From the IMG/VR virus record IMGVR_UViG_3300045999_005356, positions 1 through 20,732 of that record: 20,732 nt of DNA; one strand, given 5' to 3'. Origin of the DNA: a virus. Of this stretch, positions 15,023 through 20,732 are shown piece after piece (positions within the stretch are counted from its first letter, which is position 1; each line of letters starts with the position of its first letter). The notes under the pieces are model-generated. The model was not told where the DNA came from. It ran no database searches and was given only the letters and a program-made list of their open reading frames with translations. A program made the translations under genes and the position numbers.

Positions 15023-15088
15023 TTGAGTTAGACATAGTACTACTATATACTAGTCAGTAATTTTCAGTTGTCAGGTTTTGTGTTTATT

Positions 15089-15244
15089 TCAAAACTTTTT
15101 TAGATGATCTTCAAGTCTATGCAACAGTTTTTCCATCTTGGGCATATCAGGCACTTCAAGATTTGAGACATACAAATACTCATCTAATGCAATGGTAAGT
15201 AGTTCAATATCTCCTTTGGAAAGAGTTGGGGATTCCCAGGTCAT
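15089..15244 (-). CDS. Small acidic helical protein, 51 aa
   Basis: The ATG at 15244 overlaps the stop of the zinc-ribbon gene as ATGA, and 51 codons follow to TGA at 15089. The product, beginning MTWESPTLSKGDIELLTIAL and ending LLHRLEDHLKKF, looks like two amphipathic helices joined by a Pro-containing turn. No motif is recognised. The coupling suggests it is made together with the zinc-ribbon protein. The gap that follows (15023-15088) holds no clear site; a weak CTGACA without a well-placed -10 was seen. Confidence 0.65.
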   Translation of the reverse strand: MTWESPTLSKGDIELLTIALDEYLYVSNLEVPDMPKMEKLLHRLEDHLKKF

Positions 15245-15492
15245 CTAATTTCAAACTCCAGTTTTCTAACTTTACGATTTTTTCTTGATTCTTGAAAAGC
15301 AAGATCCTCTCTTGATAAGACAGAGTTGCTTTCCTTCTTTAGTATATTACTCACTATTTCAACTTTTGTCAAATCAATAGCAGTAATAGTTTCTCCTCTT
15401 ATAGTCGTTAAATTATCACACCCACAACATTTAGTGTGAGAAGAATGTGATTCTAAAATTGTATTGCAATTTTTGCATCTTATTTTTAACAT
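15241..15492 (-). CDS. Zinc-ribbon small protein (DUF7695-like)
   Basis: The 83-aa protein begins MLKIRCKNCNTIL and has TKCCGCDNLTTIRG, so a CxxC and a CxC/CCxC pair (Cys6, Cys9, then Cys22, 23, 25) form a probable zinc ribbon. A beta-rich middle (ETITAIDLTKVEIV) and a Lys/Arg/Glu-rich tail follow. This layout matches the small phage and bacterial family I recall as DUF7695, whose role is unknown. It is the first protein gene of the unit headed by tRNA-Gly and the promoter at 15592-15620. No nuclease or polymerase motif is seen. Nucleic-acid binding is plausible but not shown. Confidence 0.75.
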   Translation of the reverse strand: MLKIRCKNCNTILESHSSHTKCCGCDNLTTIRGETITAIDLTKVEIVSNILKKESNSVLSREDLAFQESRKNRKVRKLEFEIR

Positions 15493-15510
15493 TGTCTTAT
15501 ATAAGTAGCA

Positions 15511-15581
15511 AGCGGGTAAGGGGATTCGAACCCCTGACTACAACTTGGAAGGATGGTATGTTACCACTACACCATACCCGC
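15511..15581 (-). tRNA. tRNA-Gly (anticodon UCC)
   Basis: On the minus strand the acceptor GCGGGTA (15581-15575) pairs fully with TACCCGC (15518-15512), discriminator U at 15511, CCA not encoded. D stem GTGT/ACAT, anticodon loop CTTCCAA giving UCC for GGA codons, T arm AGGGG-TTCGAAT-CCCCT. The anticodon stem CCATC/GTTGT has two mismatches (27-43 and 30-40), so it is weaker than usual. The gene starts 11 bp after the -10 of the promoter at 15592-15620. Confidence 0.9.
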
Positions 15582-15591
15582 ATTTAAAATA

Positions 15592-15620
15592 ACTATAAAC
15601 TCTTTAATTCTTAATGTCAA
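15592..15620 (-). promoter_or_regulatory. Sigma70 promoter of tRNA-Gly and small-gene unit
   Basis: TTGACA (15615-15620), 17 bp, TATAGT (15592-15597) on the minus strand. The -35 lies inside the last codons of the upstream membrane-protein gene (stop at 15604), so the promoter overlaps its 3' end. The predicted start is a few bases before tRNA-Gly. Confidence 0.7.
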
Positions 15621-15999
15621 CCCATGGAGCAACAATTCTCATAGGTGGGGAAAGTGCTTTACACTCTTTAGTGTAACATAAACTTTCATCATTTTTTTCA
15701 TCAATATATTTTGGTTTATCTACTTGTGCTGGGGATAAACCTGTCTGTTTCCAGTAATCATCTATTGCTTTATCTACATCTCTAGTGATTCTTCTGTTTA
15801 ATTTCTCAGGATCTTTAAGTATAAACTCATTAAGAATAGTTTGTGGGAAATATTTTTTTTGAATCTCATCCAGTAAGTCCCAAAGTCCATTTTCTGATAC
15901 CCCTGTACATTGTGAGAGTGCTGCAATAATAGAAGATAATACAATTCCTATTATAGCATATTGTTTTATATCAGGTTTTTGTTTGCCAAATTTAAACAT
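15604..15999 (-). CDS. Single-TM protein after endolysin, holin-like topology
   Basis: Taken from the ATG at 15999 (131 aa). The in-frame ATG at 16023 lies at the predicted late promoter and its hairpin, so it is unlikely. A basic N-terminus (MFKFGKQKPDIKQ) is followed by one membrane helix (about 14-30, YAIIGIVLSSIIAALSQC) and a soluble region with many charges, two Cys (CYTKEC) and a PPMRIVAPWVD end. SQC is not a good lipobox because Gln is at -1. Proteins like this are kept in cyanomyoviruses as hypothetical genes. N-in topology with one TM and an external domain is also that of T4 holin T, and the upstream neighbour is an endolysin. Holin or spanin function is inference only. Confidence 0.8.
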   Translation of the reverse strand: MFKFGKQKPDIKQYAIIGIVLSSIIAALSQCTGVSENGLWDLLDEIQKKYFPQTILNEFILKDPEKLNRRITRDVDKAIDDYWKQTGLSPAQVDKPKYIDEKNDESLCYTKECKALSPPMRIVAPWVDIKN

Positions 16000-16001
16000 A
16001 A

Positions 16002-16020
16002 GGGGAGTATATAACTCCCC
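16002..16020 (-). promoter_or_regulatory. Hairpin in leader of the single-TM gene
   Basis: Perfect 7-bp stem GGGGAGT/ACTCCCC with a 5-nt loop, immediately before the ATG at 15999 and just after the AATAAATA motif. Only one T follows before TATG, so it is a weak terminator. It could hinder ribosome access or end endolysin transcripts poorly. Confidence 0.5.
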
Positions 16021-16022
16021 CA

Positions 16023-16030
16023 TATTTATT
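16023..16030 (-). promoter_or_regulatory. T4-type late promoter (AATAAATA)
   Basis: AATAAATA on the minus strand matches the NATAAATA late consensus of T4-like cyanophages. It lies between the endolysin stop (16039) and the start at 15999, as expected for a late lysis or structural gene. Confidence 0.55.
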
Positions 16031-16038
16031 CTATTGGA

Positions 16039-16701
16039 TCAAACCTCCACTGTAACTAAACGATTGACATATTCATAGGCATAATTGGTTCTAGCACCAT
16101 GAATGCCCCAACCAATCCAACTATAAGCATAATCCATATATCTATCAATGGATTTACCAGGGGATTTCATCCTATCTTCTATTCTCTTCCATTGAACTTC
16201 ATTTGTCAAGTATTTGAGTTGGGTACTCATATCAGATGGATTGCCACCATATTTTCTGGCAAAGTCACCCAGTCCATAATACCTGTTGGCAGATGTCCAT
16301 TGAATCAGTCCATAACCACGACCGCAGTGATGGTACTGAGTCCTACTACCCCCTTCACAAATATTAGGCACGAACATAGATTCCTGCTTAATATTGCCCA
16401 GGATAGTAGCAAGGGCGTTTCTGTCTTTAATTCCTTGCCCTTGGAAATAATCCAATGCAAGTGATTCATGTTCTGAACACCCTTTACAAATTAGCCTTTT
16501 CTCTTTTGGCTTTGGTAGTGCAACCTCTCGGATTGCTGTCTTCTTTTCATCTACAAGATTGAATTCTTTAATAATAGAATAAGGTTTTGTTTCCACTGGA
16601 GGTGGTGGTCCTTGTAACTTGTAGTTGACGAATGGCAGTGATGCCGTACTGGTTGTAACCGTTGCCAGGAGAGGCAGGGCTACTGTAAAGATTGATTGCA
16701 T
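16039..16701 (-). CDS. Sec-exported endolysin, phage tail lysozyme-like
   Basis: The 220-aa protein has a signal peptide (1-20, hydrophobic with TSTA before SLPF) and a Pro/Lys-rich linker (about 30-70). The catalytic domain from about 77 reads ALDYFQGQGIKDRNALATIL, then GNIKQESMFVPN (102-113), GYGLIQWTSANR (129-140) and DMSTQLKYLTNEV (157-169). This pattern, with Glu107 as probable catalytic acid, is that of the phage tail lysozyme (Phage_lysozyme2) family, which cuts peptidoglycan glycan chains. Four Cys (72, 75, 115, 126) may form disulfides in the periplasm. A signal peptide on a soluble lysozyme suggests holin-independent export. It has a promoter at 16808-16836 and a structured leader of about 100 nt. 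A virion-linked role is an alternative. Confidence 0.85.
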   Translation of the reverse strand: MQSIFTVALPLLATVTTSTASLPFVNYKLQGPPPPVETKPYSIIKEFNLVDEKKTAIREVALPKPKEKRLICKGCSEHESLALDYFQGQGIKDRNALATILGNIKQESMFVPNICEGGSRTQYHHCGRGYGLIQWTSANRYYGLGDFARKYGGNPSDMSTQLKYLTNEVQWKRIEDRMKSPGKSIDRYMDYAYSWIGWGIHGARTNYAYEYVNRLVTVEV

Positions 16702-16807
16702 TTAAAATAATTGAACTCTACATCCTAATAGAGAAAGCGCACTTCCCCTTTTTCAAGGGGCAATCTCCTAGGCTCTAATGTCATTGTCAAAGACTAATAA
16801 CAGATTA
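16702..16807 (-). promoter_or_regulatory. Structured 5' leader of the endolysin gene
   Basis: About 100 nt between the predicted start near 16801 and the ATG at 16701. It contains the hairpin CCCCTT-GAAA-AAGGGG (16745-16760 on the minus strand; GAAA is a GNRA tetraloop). Outer segments CCTAGGAGA and TCTCTATTAGG could extend it to a longer interrupted stem. No U-tract follows, so it is not a terminator. Confidence 0.45.
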
Positions 16808-16836
16808 ATAATATCAGTCTATTTAGGATTTGTCAA
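16808..16836 (-). promoter_or_regulatory. Sigma70 promoter of the endolysin gene
   Basis: TTGACA (16831-16836), 17 bp, TATTAT (16808-16813) on the minus strand. The TGA stop of the 61-aa gene (16835-16833) lies within the -35 hexamer, as at the porin promoter. CTAAATA, a near late-promoter sequence, lies in the spacer. Confidence 0.72.
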
Positions 16837-17018
16837 TATTGGTCCAAATAATCTAAAGACAAGACTTGGATATCCTCCTTTTGGACTACCCAATCTCTAA
16901 TCTCATCATAGAGTGCTTGTGCGTCTTTTGTTCTGCCTTGGGCACACAGTTCATGCATCCTATCAATAATGCTATCAACTCTATTCTGACAGAGCATCTG
17001 CATTTGAGTTGGGTTCAT
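16833..17018 (-). CDS. Helical protein of 61 aa, unknown
   Basis: The ATG at 17018 (61 aa) has AGGA nine bases upstream; the longer open frame lacks such support. The start overlaps the nuclease gene by 38 bp. The product MNPTQMQMLCQNRVDSIIDR, with MHELCAQGRTKDAQALYDEIRDW next, is almost all helix and resembles a short helix-turn-helix hairpin of the TPR type, but one repeat only. No membrane segment. A perfect sigma70 promoter inside the nuclease gene (17056-17084) would drive it on its own. No family recognised. Confidence 0.7.
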   Translation of the reverse strand: MNPTQMQMLCQNRVDSIIDRMHELCAQGRTKDAQALYDEIRDWVVQKEDIQVLSLDYLDQY

Positions 17019-17433
17019 AATAATCTTTCCTAAAGTACCTAGACAGGATGTTGCTATTATAGTACTTGGGGATACCACTGTCAAGGGATTCAGTCAAAAC
17101 ATTATTCAGGAACAGTTGTCTTGTTTCTTCAAAGTTGCACTTTCCTTTTGTTTTATGGAGGCTAAGTATAGTTCTGTCCACTGACTCTTTTCCCCAAAGT
17201 TCAATGTCAACTTTGAGTTCTGGACAGGATCCATAATACTTTTTCCAATCAGACTCTGATTTAACTTTTCTAGATTTTCCCTTCGGTGTGCGGAAAGACC
17301 AGAAATATTTTCTGCCAATGTAACTACGACCAGTTTCCCTACAGTAAAGATGATAAACAAAACCAAAATGATCTTGAATATGATCTGAATCAAAAATCTC
17401 GCCATCATAGGTCCAAGGATTTTCGTAACTCAT
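16981..17433 (-). CDS. GIY-YIG-like phage endonuclease
   Basis: The 150-aa protein shows the two short strands of the GIY-YIG fold: GFVYHLYCRETGR (24-36), then SYIGRKYF (37-44), where Tyr and Arg41 are the expected catalytic residues. A basic stretch (TPKGKSRKVK) and SDWKKYYGSC follow, and an acidic helix with FEETRQLFLNNVL supplies a possible metal-binding Glu and Asn. Cyanomyovirus genomes carry a similar putative endonuclease near nrdB. It may be a free-standing homing or recombination-type nuclease, or a host-DNA degradation enzyme; no separate DNA-binding domain is visible. It has two putative promoters (17486-17514 and late 17460-17467), and another one inside its 3' end for the next gene. 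Confidence 0.72.
   Translation of the reverse strand: MSYENPWTYDGEIFDSDHIQDHFGFVYHLYCRETGRSYIGRKYFWSFRTPKGKSRKVKSESDWKKYYGSCPELKVDIELWGKESVDRTILSLHKTKGKCNFEETRQLFLNNVLTESLDSGIPKYYNSNILSRYFRKDYYEPNSNADALSE
17056..17084 (-). promoter_or_regulatory. Perfect sigma70 promoter inside the nuclease gene
   Basis: TTGACA (17079-17084), 17 bp, TATAAT (17056-17061) on the minus strand, wholly inside the nuclease coding region. Start near 17049 would leave a leader of about 30 nt with AGGA before the 61-aa gene. Confidence 0.72.
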
Positions 17434-17459
17434 TTAATACATTGTATATTTTGAGCTAT

Positions 17460-17467
17460 TATTTATC
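17460..17467 (-). promoter_or_regulatory. T4-type late promoter (GATAAATA)
   Basis: GATAAATA on the minus strand fits NATAAATA and lies 27 bp before the nuclease ATG at 17433, within the gap between the 47-aa gene and the nuclease. Confidence 0.6.
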
Positions 17468-17485
17468 TTGAACCCTTACAGAGTT

Positions 17486-17514
17486 ATTCTATTTACTTTC
17501 TGAATTCTTGTCAA
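17486..17514 (-). promoter_or_regulatory. Sigma70 promoter before the nuclease gene
   Basis: TTGACA (17509-17514), 17 bp, TAGAAT (17486-17491) on the minus strand. The -35 is in the last codons of the 47-aa gene and its TAG stop (17491-17489) lies in the -10. Together with the late site at 17460-17467 this suggests early and late transcription of the same gene. Confidence 0.6.
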
Positions 17515-17632
17515 CCCCTGCTTTCCTCTCTCTGATCTTGGAGATCAGGGCATTAAGCTTCTCCCTCTTGGCAACATCAGAGGGTTTCCTGCCCCTCCTA
17601 GGACCCTCTGGTGGGGTTAACTCCTCATTCAT
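17489..17632 (-). CDS. Basic 47-aa protein with AT-hook-like motif
   Basis: The ATG at 17632 overlaps the stop of the 431-aa gene as ATGA and opens 47 codons to TAG at 17489. The product begins MNEELTPPEGPRRGRKPSDV and continues AKREKLNALISKIRERKAG. PRRGRKP resembles an AT-hook (Arg-Gly-Arg core flanked by Pro), a minor-groove AT binder, followed by a strongly basic helix. DNA or RNA binding is the natural inference. Translation is coupled to the virion-type gene upstream, so it may be a late product. Confidence 0.68.
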   Translation of the reverse strand: MNEELTPPEGPRRGRKPSDVAKREKLNALISKIRERKAGVDKNSESK

Positions 17633-18924
17633 CTCTCTACCCCATATCTTCTGTCAGACTTGGAGGTATCCATTCTTTCCTTTGCTTGCTTAGTAGCAGT
17701 AGCATACATCACTTCTTTTGCTCTCTTACCATATCTCTCTTTGAATCCAGCAGCAGACTTCTTCATTCCTGTTACAAGTCTTTCCTTCTCTGCCTTTTCA
17801 GTAGGATCAAGTGCCCTTTCACCTAGGTGATCTGCAGCCTTATATCCTTTGTGACCTGCTTTGTAATTCTGATATGCTTTTGTATTTCCAGTTTTATCTG
17901 CTTTTGTTACTACCATTCTCTTATCTTCTGGTTCTTTCTTTTCACCACCATACACTGCCTCATCAACACAGTTAGGTACTTCCTTACCACCCTTCATTTT
18001 GGTTGAAGGACTGCCAAGTTTCTTACCAGTCCAGCACTTTGAAGCACCAACATTCTTTCTTGCTTGTCTGATACCTTCAATGATTTGATCCAGTTCTTCT
18101 ACATTGAGAGTCTTAGGATATCCCTTTTCTCCTGGTTTAGCAGGACTTTCACCACGTTTTCTCTTAGCATGAATGTTATCCCAAAGACCTTTCTTCTCTT
18201 CCAAGTCAGTTTCTTCAAAATGCTTTCTTGCTGCTTTGACCATATCAGCATGTGCCTTGGTCTTCTTCATGTCAGCAATTGCCTTCTCATTATTCTTCTG
18301 ACGCTTATTCATATCAGTTTCCAGATATGAATCATCCTTTTTCTCATCAACAAACTCTTCTTTTACTCTGGCTCTGGTTTTTCCACCATACTTTGCAGCA
18401 ACTGAACGCATTTTATCTGCTCTGTCATAATCTCTTTTTTCTTTTGCAGCATCACCAGAATCACCTGCAGTTTCTCCAGAATCCATAGCATCATAAACTT
18501 GTCTATCAACTTTCTTATGAGGGAATGCTTGTTTTGCTTCACCAAGTCCAAGTGCCTTTCTTGCCTTTGCTCTTTCTTCTGGAGATGGTTTTTTTGAAGG
18601 AGCAAGATCTTTGATTGAATGAGTTGCCTTACCAACTTTAGCAGGTGCTGAAGGCATCTTTTCCATACGGGAAGCCATTCTATTCTCATCAACAACTTCA
18701 CCTTCTGGATTATAAGAATCTGCCATTCCATGAATGTGCTTGCCCTTTGACTTCTTATCTTCTCTCTCAGCAGACTTTGATTCTGAATCTGAATACTTTT
18801 TAGCAACCTTAGAATCCATTCTGCTTGCTTTTTTATCAGCAATCTCTGCTCTTCTTAATGCTCTTTCTTCTGGATCTAATGCTTCTTGATAGATTGCTAA
18901 GTATGCTTCTTGTAAATTATTCAT
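17629..18924 (-). CDS. Highly charged 431-aa protein, probable virion-associated
   Basis: The ATG at 18924 is used; the frame extends only to a TTG upstream. The product is rich in Lys, Glu, Asp, Ala and Arg, with no signal, membrane segment or enzyme motif, and is probably largely disordered or helical. It begins MNNLQEAYLAIYQEALDPEE, a start I associate with several cyanomyovirus structural or scaffold-like genes. Inner parts look patchy and repeated: ALDPEERALRRAE near the N-terminus and RALDPTEKAEKER near the C-terminus, WDNIHAKRKRGESPAKPGEK in the middle, and GASKCWTGKKLG. A T4-type late promoter lies 22 bp upstream, so late expression is likely. Roles may include scaffold, internal head or DNA-condensing protein; none is proven. 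Confidence 0.8.
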   Translation of the reverse strand: MNNLQEAYLAIYQEALDPEERALRRAEIADKKASRMDSKVAKKYSDSESKSAEREDKKSKGKHIHGMADSYNPEGEVVDENRMASRMEKMPSAPAKVGKATHSIKDLAPSKKPSPEERAKARKALGLGEAKQAFPHKKVDRQVYDAMDSGETAGDSGDAAKEKRDYDRADKMRSVAAKYGGKTRARVKEEFVDEKKDDSYLETDMNKRQKNNEKAIADMKKTKAHADMVKAARKHFEETDLEEKKGLWDNIHAKRKRGESPAKPGEKGYPKTLNVEELDQIIEGIRQARKNVGASKCWTGKKLGSPSTKMKGGKEVPNCVDEAVYGGEKKEPEDKRMVVTKADKTGNTKAYQNYKAGHKGYKAADHLGERALDPTEKAEKERLVTGMKKSAAGFKERYGKRAKEVMYATATKQAKERMDTSKSDRRYGVER

Positions 18925-18945
18925 GACGCACAAAGACTTTTCAAT

Positions 18946-18953
18946 TATTTATA
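18946..18953 (-). promoter_or_regulatory. T4-type late promoter (TATAAATA)
   Basis: TATAAATA on the minus strand is identical to the T4 late -10 sequence. It begins directly in the T-tract of the nrdB terminator and lies 22 bp before the ATG at 18924. Confidence 0.82.
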
Positions 18954-18979
18954 AAAAAAAGAGGGGCAAATGCCCCTCT
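18953..18979 (-). terminator. Rho-independent terminator of nrdA-nrdB
   Basis: Stem AGAGGGGC/GCCCCTCT with loop ATTT (18979-18960 on the minus strand), then eight T, two bases after the nrdB stop codon (18982-18984). The tail merges with the late promoter. Confidence 0.9.
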
Positions 18980-18981
18980 GA

Positions 18982-20112
18982 TCAAAGTTGAAACCCTGCA
19001 AAGGTATCTTTCTTTACGTCTTGTTTAATACCACCAACCACATATGACTCTACTTCTGTTTCCTGTGGAGCAACTTGTAGTCCTTTAGAACTGATCCAAT
19101 GCTCAGTCCAAGGTAGTGGATTGTTCTTTGCTGGTACATCATAGATTGGTTTCAATCCAATAGCACGCATTCTTCTATTGGCAATCCACTCAACATAATT
19201 GTTGAGAAGTTTGTCATTCAAACCAATCATAGATCCATCTTTGAACAAATACTCTGCCCATGATTTCTCTTGATCTACACAAGTTTTAAATGCATTGATT
19301 ACCCAATCTTGCTCTTCTTTAGCAATCTGTTGCATCTCTGGATCATCCCCTTCATTCCACTTATTGAGGATGTTTTGAGTAATGACAAGGTGCTGATTTT
19401 CGTCTCTGGCGATGAGAGAGATAATTTTAGCGGATCCTTCCATAAGTTTGAGTTCACCAAACGCAAACGAGCAAGCGAAAGAGACATAGAATCTGATACC
19501 TTCGAGAATATTGACATTTGCTATTGCCCTGTAAAGTTTCCTCTTTAATTCAATTCTTCCTTCTCTTGCATATCCTGCACCCTCTTGTGCAAAAATCCAC
19601 TCATTAGAAGTTCCATATTGTTGAGCAGAATTAATGAAATCATCATATGCTCCTGTGACAGAAGATGCTCTCTCCAGGATCCTTTCATTATTTAAGATAG
19701 TATCAAACACCTCTGTTGGATCAGAGTAAACATTCTTAATAATGTATGTGTAAGATCTGGAGTGGATCATTTCCATAAATTCCCACACAGTCATACATGC
19801 TTCCAATTCAGGAAGAGAACAATATGGAATGAATGCCATACCAGGACCTCTTCCCTGAACAGAATCTAGAAGAATCTGATACTTCAAGTTAGAAGTAAAG
19901 ATGTGTTTCTGCTCTGGTCTAAGAGTTTGATAGTCAGCACGATCTTTCTGGAGAGATACCTCTTCAGGTCTCCAGAAATATCCCAGTTGCTGTTGAGTCA
20001 ACTTATCAAAAACAGGATACTTGTATTGATCATATCTTTGAACCCCAAGAGGGTTTCCAAAAAACATTGGTTGCTTTTTGGAATCCACTGGAGTTGTATT
20101 GAATACTGTCAT
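18982..20112 (-). CDS. nrdB: Class Ia ribonucleotide reductase beta subunit
   Basis: From the ATG at 20112 the protein has 376 aa, the same as E. coli NrdB; an upstream ATG at 20166 would overlap nrdA by 26 bp, although AGGAG lies before it. The diiron and radical residues are all present: Asp83 (LLDSVQ), Glu114, His117 and Tyr121 in EMIHSRSY, Glu204 (NILEGIRF), and Glu238 and His241 in RDENQH. NrdB makes the tyrosyl radical that NrdA uses to reduce ribonucleotides, supplying dNTPs for phage replication. It follows nrdA after a short gap and ends at the strong terminator at 18953-18979. T4-like cyanophages keep this pair in early or middle expression. Confidence 0.96.
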   Translation of the reverse strand: MTVFNTTPVDSKKQPMFFGNPLGVQRYDQYKYPVFDKLTQQQLGYFWRPEEVSLQKDRADYQTLRPEQKHIFTSNLKYQILLDSVQGRGPGMAFIPYCSLPELEACMTVWEFMEMIHSRSYTYIIKNVYSDPTEVFDTILNNERILERASSVTGAYDDFINSAQQYGTSNEWIFAQEGAGYAREGRIELKRKLYRAIANVNILEGIRFYVSFACSFAFGELKLMEGSAKIISLIARDENQHLVITQNILNKWNEGDDPEMQQIAKEEQDWVINAFKTCVDQEKSWAEYLFKDGSMIGLNDKLLNNYVEWIANRRMRAIGLKPIYDVPAKNNPLPWTEHWISSKGLQVAPQETEVESYVVGGIKQDVKKDTFAGFQL

Positions 20113-20140
20113 TCCTTTAATATTCTCTTCTGAATTGACT

Positions 20141-20732
20141 CTAAATTTTGCAACTGTCACAATCATCCTCTCCTTTTGAACTTAAAATTTCTTCAATTAA
20201 ATCATTAATGTTTTGGGTTGGTTCTTTAATTTCATCAGTCTTATTATCATATGTATTCTGATAATAAGATGTCTTCCAACCATACTTATAAGTTGTTAGA
20301 AAATCCTGTGCCATTACTGAAGTAGGAACTTCATTATCCTCATAATTCTCTGGGTTATAGGACCAGTTTCCAGAAATTGCTTGATCAAAGAACTTCTGCA
20401 TAATTGCAACAATATTAATATACCCACGATTGCTAGGCATATCCCAAAGAAGCGTATAATTGTTTTTAAGTGTTTGGTACTGTGGAACAATTTGCTTAAG
20501 GGGTCCCTTCTTGCTCTTTTTAACAGACAAGAATCCTCTAGGCGGTTCGATTCCATTGGTTGCATTTGACACAACGGAACTGCTCTCTGAAGGCATCTGT
20601 GCCGACAATGTGCTATGTCTAAGTCCATGTGCCTGAATTTCGGCACGTAAAGTCTCCCAATCATGCTGGTATAGAATTGAAGTAATTTCGTCTACATCTT
20701 TTTTGTAAGTATCAATTGGAAGAATGCCAATC
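20141..20732 (-). CDS. nrdA: Ribonucleotide reductase alpha subunit, C-terminal part
   Basis: Only the last 196 codons are in the window; the frame stays open to the right edge (IGILPIDTYKKDVDEI is the first visible part). HGLRHSTLSAQMPSESS, then NATNGIEPPRG, GIY-free and typical of class Ia NrdA, lie in the barrel. YYQNT carries the tyrosine pair of the radical-transfer path (Tyr730/731 in E. coli). The final DDCDSCKI holds the two redox cysteines reduced by thioredoxin or glutaredoxin; spacing is CxxC rather than the E. coli CxxxxC. The product reduces NDPs to dNDPs with NrdB, directly downstream. Allosteric domains and the gene start are outside the window. Confidence 0.95.
   Translation of the reverse strand, partial: IGILPIDTYKKDVDEITSILYQHDWETLRAEIQAHGLRHSTLSAQMPSESSSVVSNATNGIEPPRGFLSVKKSKKGPLKQIVPQYQTLKNNYTLLWDMPSNRGYINIVAIMQKFFDQAISGNWSYNPENYEDNEVPTSVMAQDFLTTYKYGWKTSYYQNTYDNKTDEIKEPTQNINDLIEEILSSKGEDDCDSCKI

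Noticed and set aside
15023-15088. Possible promoter (CTGACA and TATAGT) before the 49-aa gene
   Set aside because: The spacing is about 21 bp, far from the 17 bp seen at all the other sites.
15344-15372. TTGACA-17-TAATAT inside the zinc-ribbon gene
   Set aside because: The -10 matches only four of six bases and the site is within coding sequence; it could serve the 51-aa gene, but the evidence is too weak for a feature.
1-20732. CRISPR arrays, insertion sequences, integrase or att sites
   Set aside because: No regular spaced repeats, transposase motifs or integrase motifs were seen on either strand.

Overview
The window looks like part of a T4-like myovirus (Kyanoviridae-type cyanophage) infecting a marine picocyanobacterium, most likely Synechococcus. 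The evidence is a class Ia ribonucleotide reductase pair (nrdA 3' end, nrdB) of the phage type, T4-style late promoters (NATAAATA), phage tRNAs, very tight ATGA gene overlaps, and a cyanobacterial SLH-domain outer-membrane porin. Every supported gene lies on the minus strand, so transcription runs from right to left.

Right part (20732 to 15590): the nrdA C-terminus and nrdB end at a strong terminator that runs straight into a late promoter. A highly charged 431-aa protein of probable virion type, a 47-aa basic protein, a GIY-YIG-like nuclease, a 61-aa protein, a Sec-exported endolysin and a single-TM protein follow. The last two may form a lysis pair.

Middle (15590 to 13860): an accessory stretch with tRNA-Gly(UCC), a zinc-ribbon protein, several sub-80-aa genes joined by ATGA overlaps, an orphan Phd/YefM-type antitoxin with a perfect sigma70 promoter, a tRNA with anticodon UAU, and a GC-rich structured stretch of about 200 bp with a 47-bp imperfect repeat. 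It ends in a terminator whose loop carries the -35 box of the next operon.

Left part (13838 to 1697): a 14-gene, almost gapless envelope-glycan operon. gmd and fcl make GDP-L-fucose, and GT11- and GT10-type enzymes could transfer it. A HAD-nucleotidyltransferase fusion, a GDPD-like protein, GT2- and GT25-type glycosyltransferases, two methyltransferases and an SGNH/GDSL-like esterase fill the rest. After it comes a phage-borne porin gene (1579 to 80) with its own consensus promoter and a stem-loop at the predicted 5' end of its mRNA.

Together the left two thirds read as a host-surface remodelling island (new fucosylated glycan plus new porin). Whether the target is host LPS or the virion cannot be decided from the sequence. 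A second theme is regulatory: eight sigma70-like promoters, each with a spacer of exactly 17 bp, several of them overlapping terminators or the upstream gene's stop codon. No stretch over 300 bp is empty; the longest without a protein gene (13839-14176) holds promoter, terminator, structured element and tRNA.
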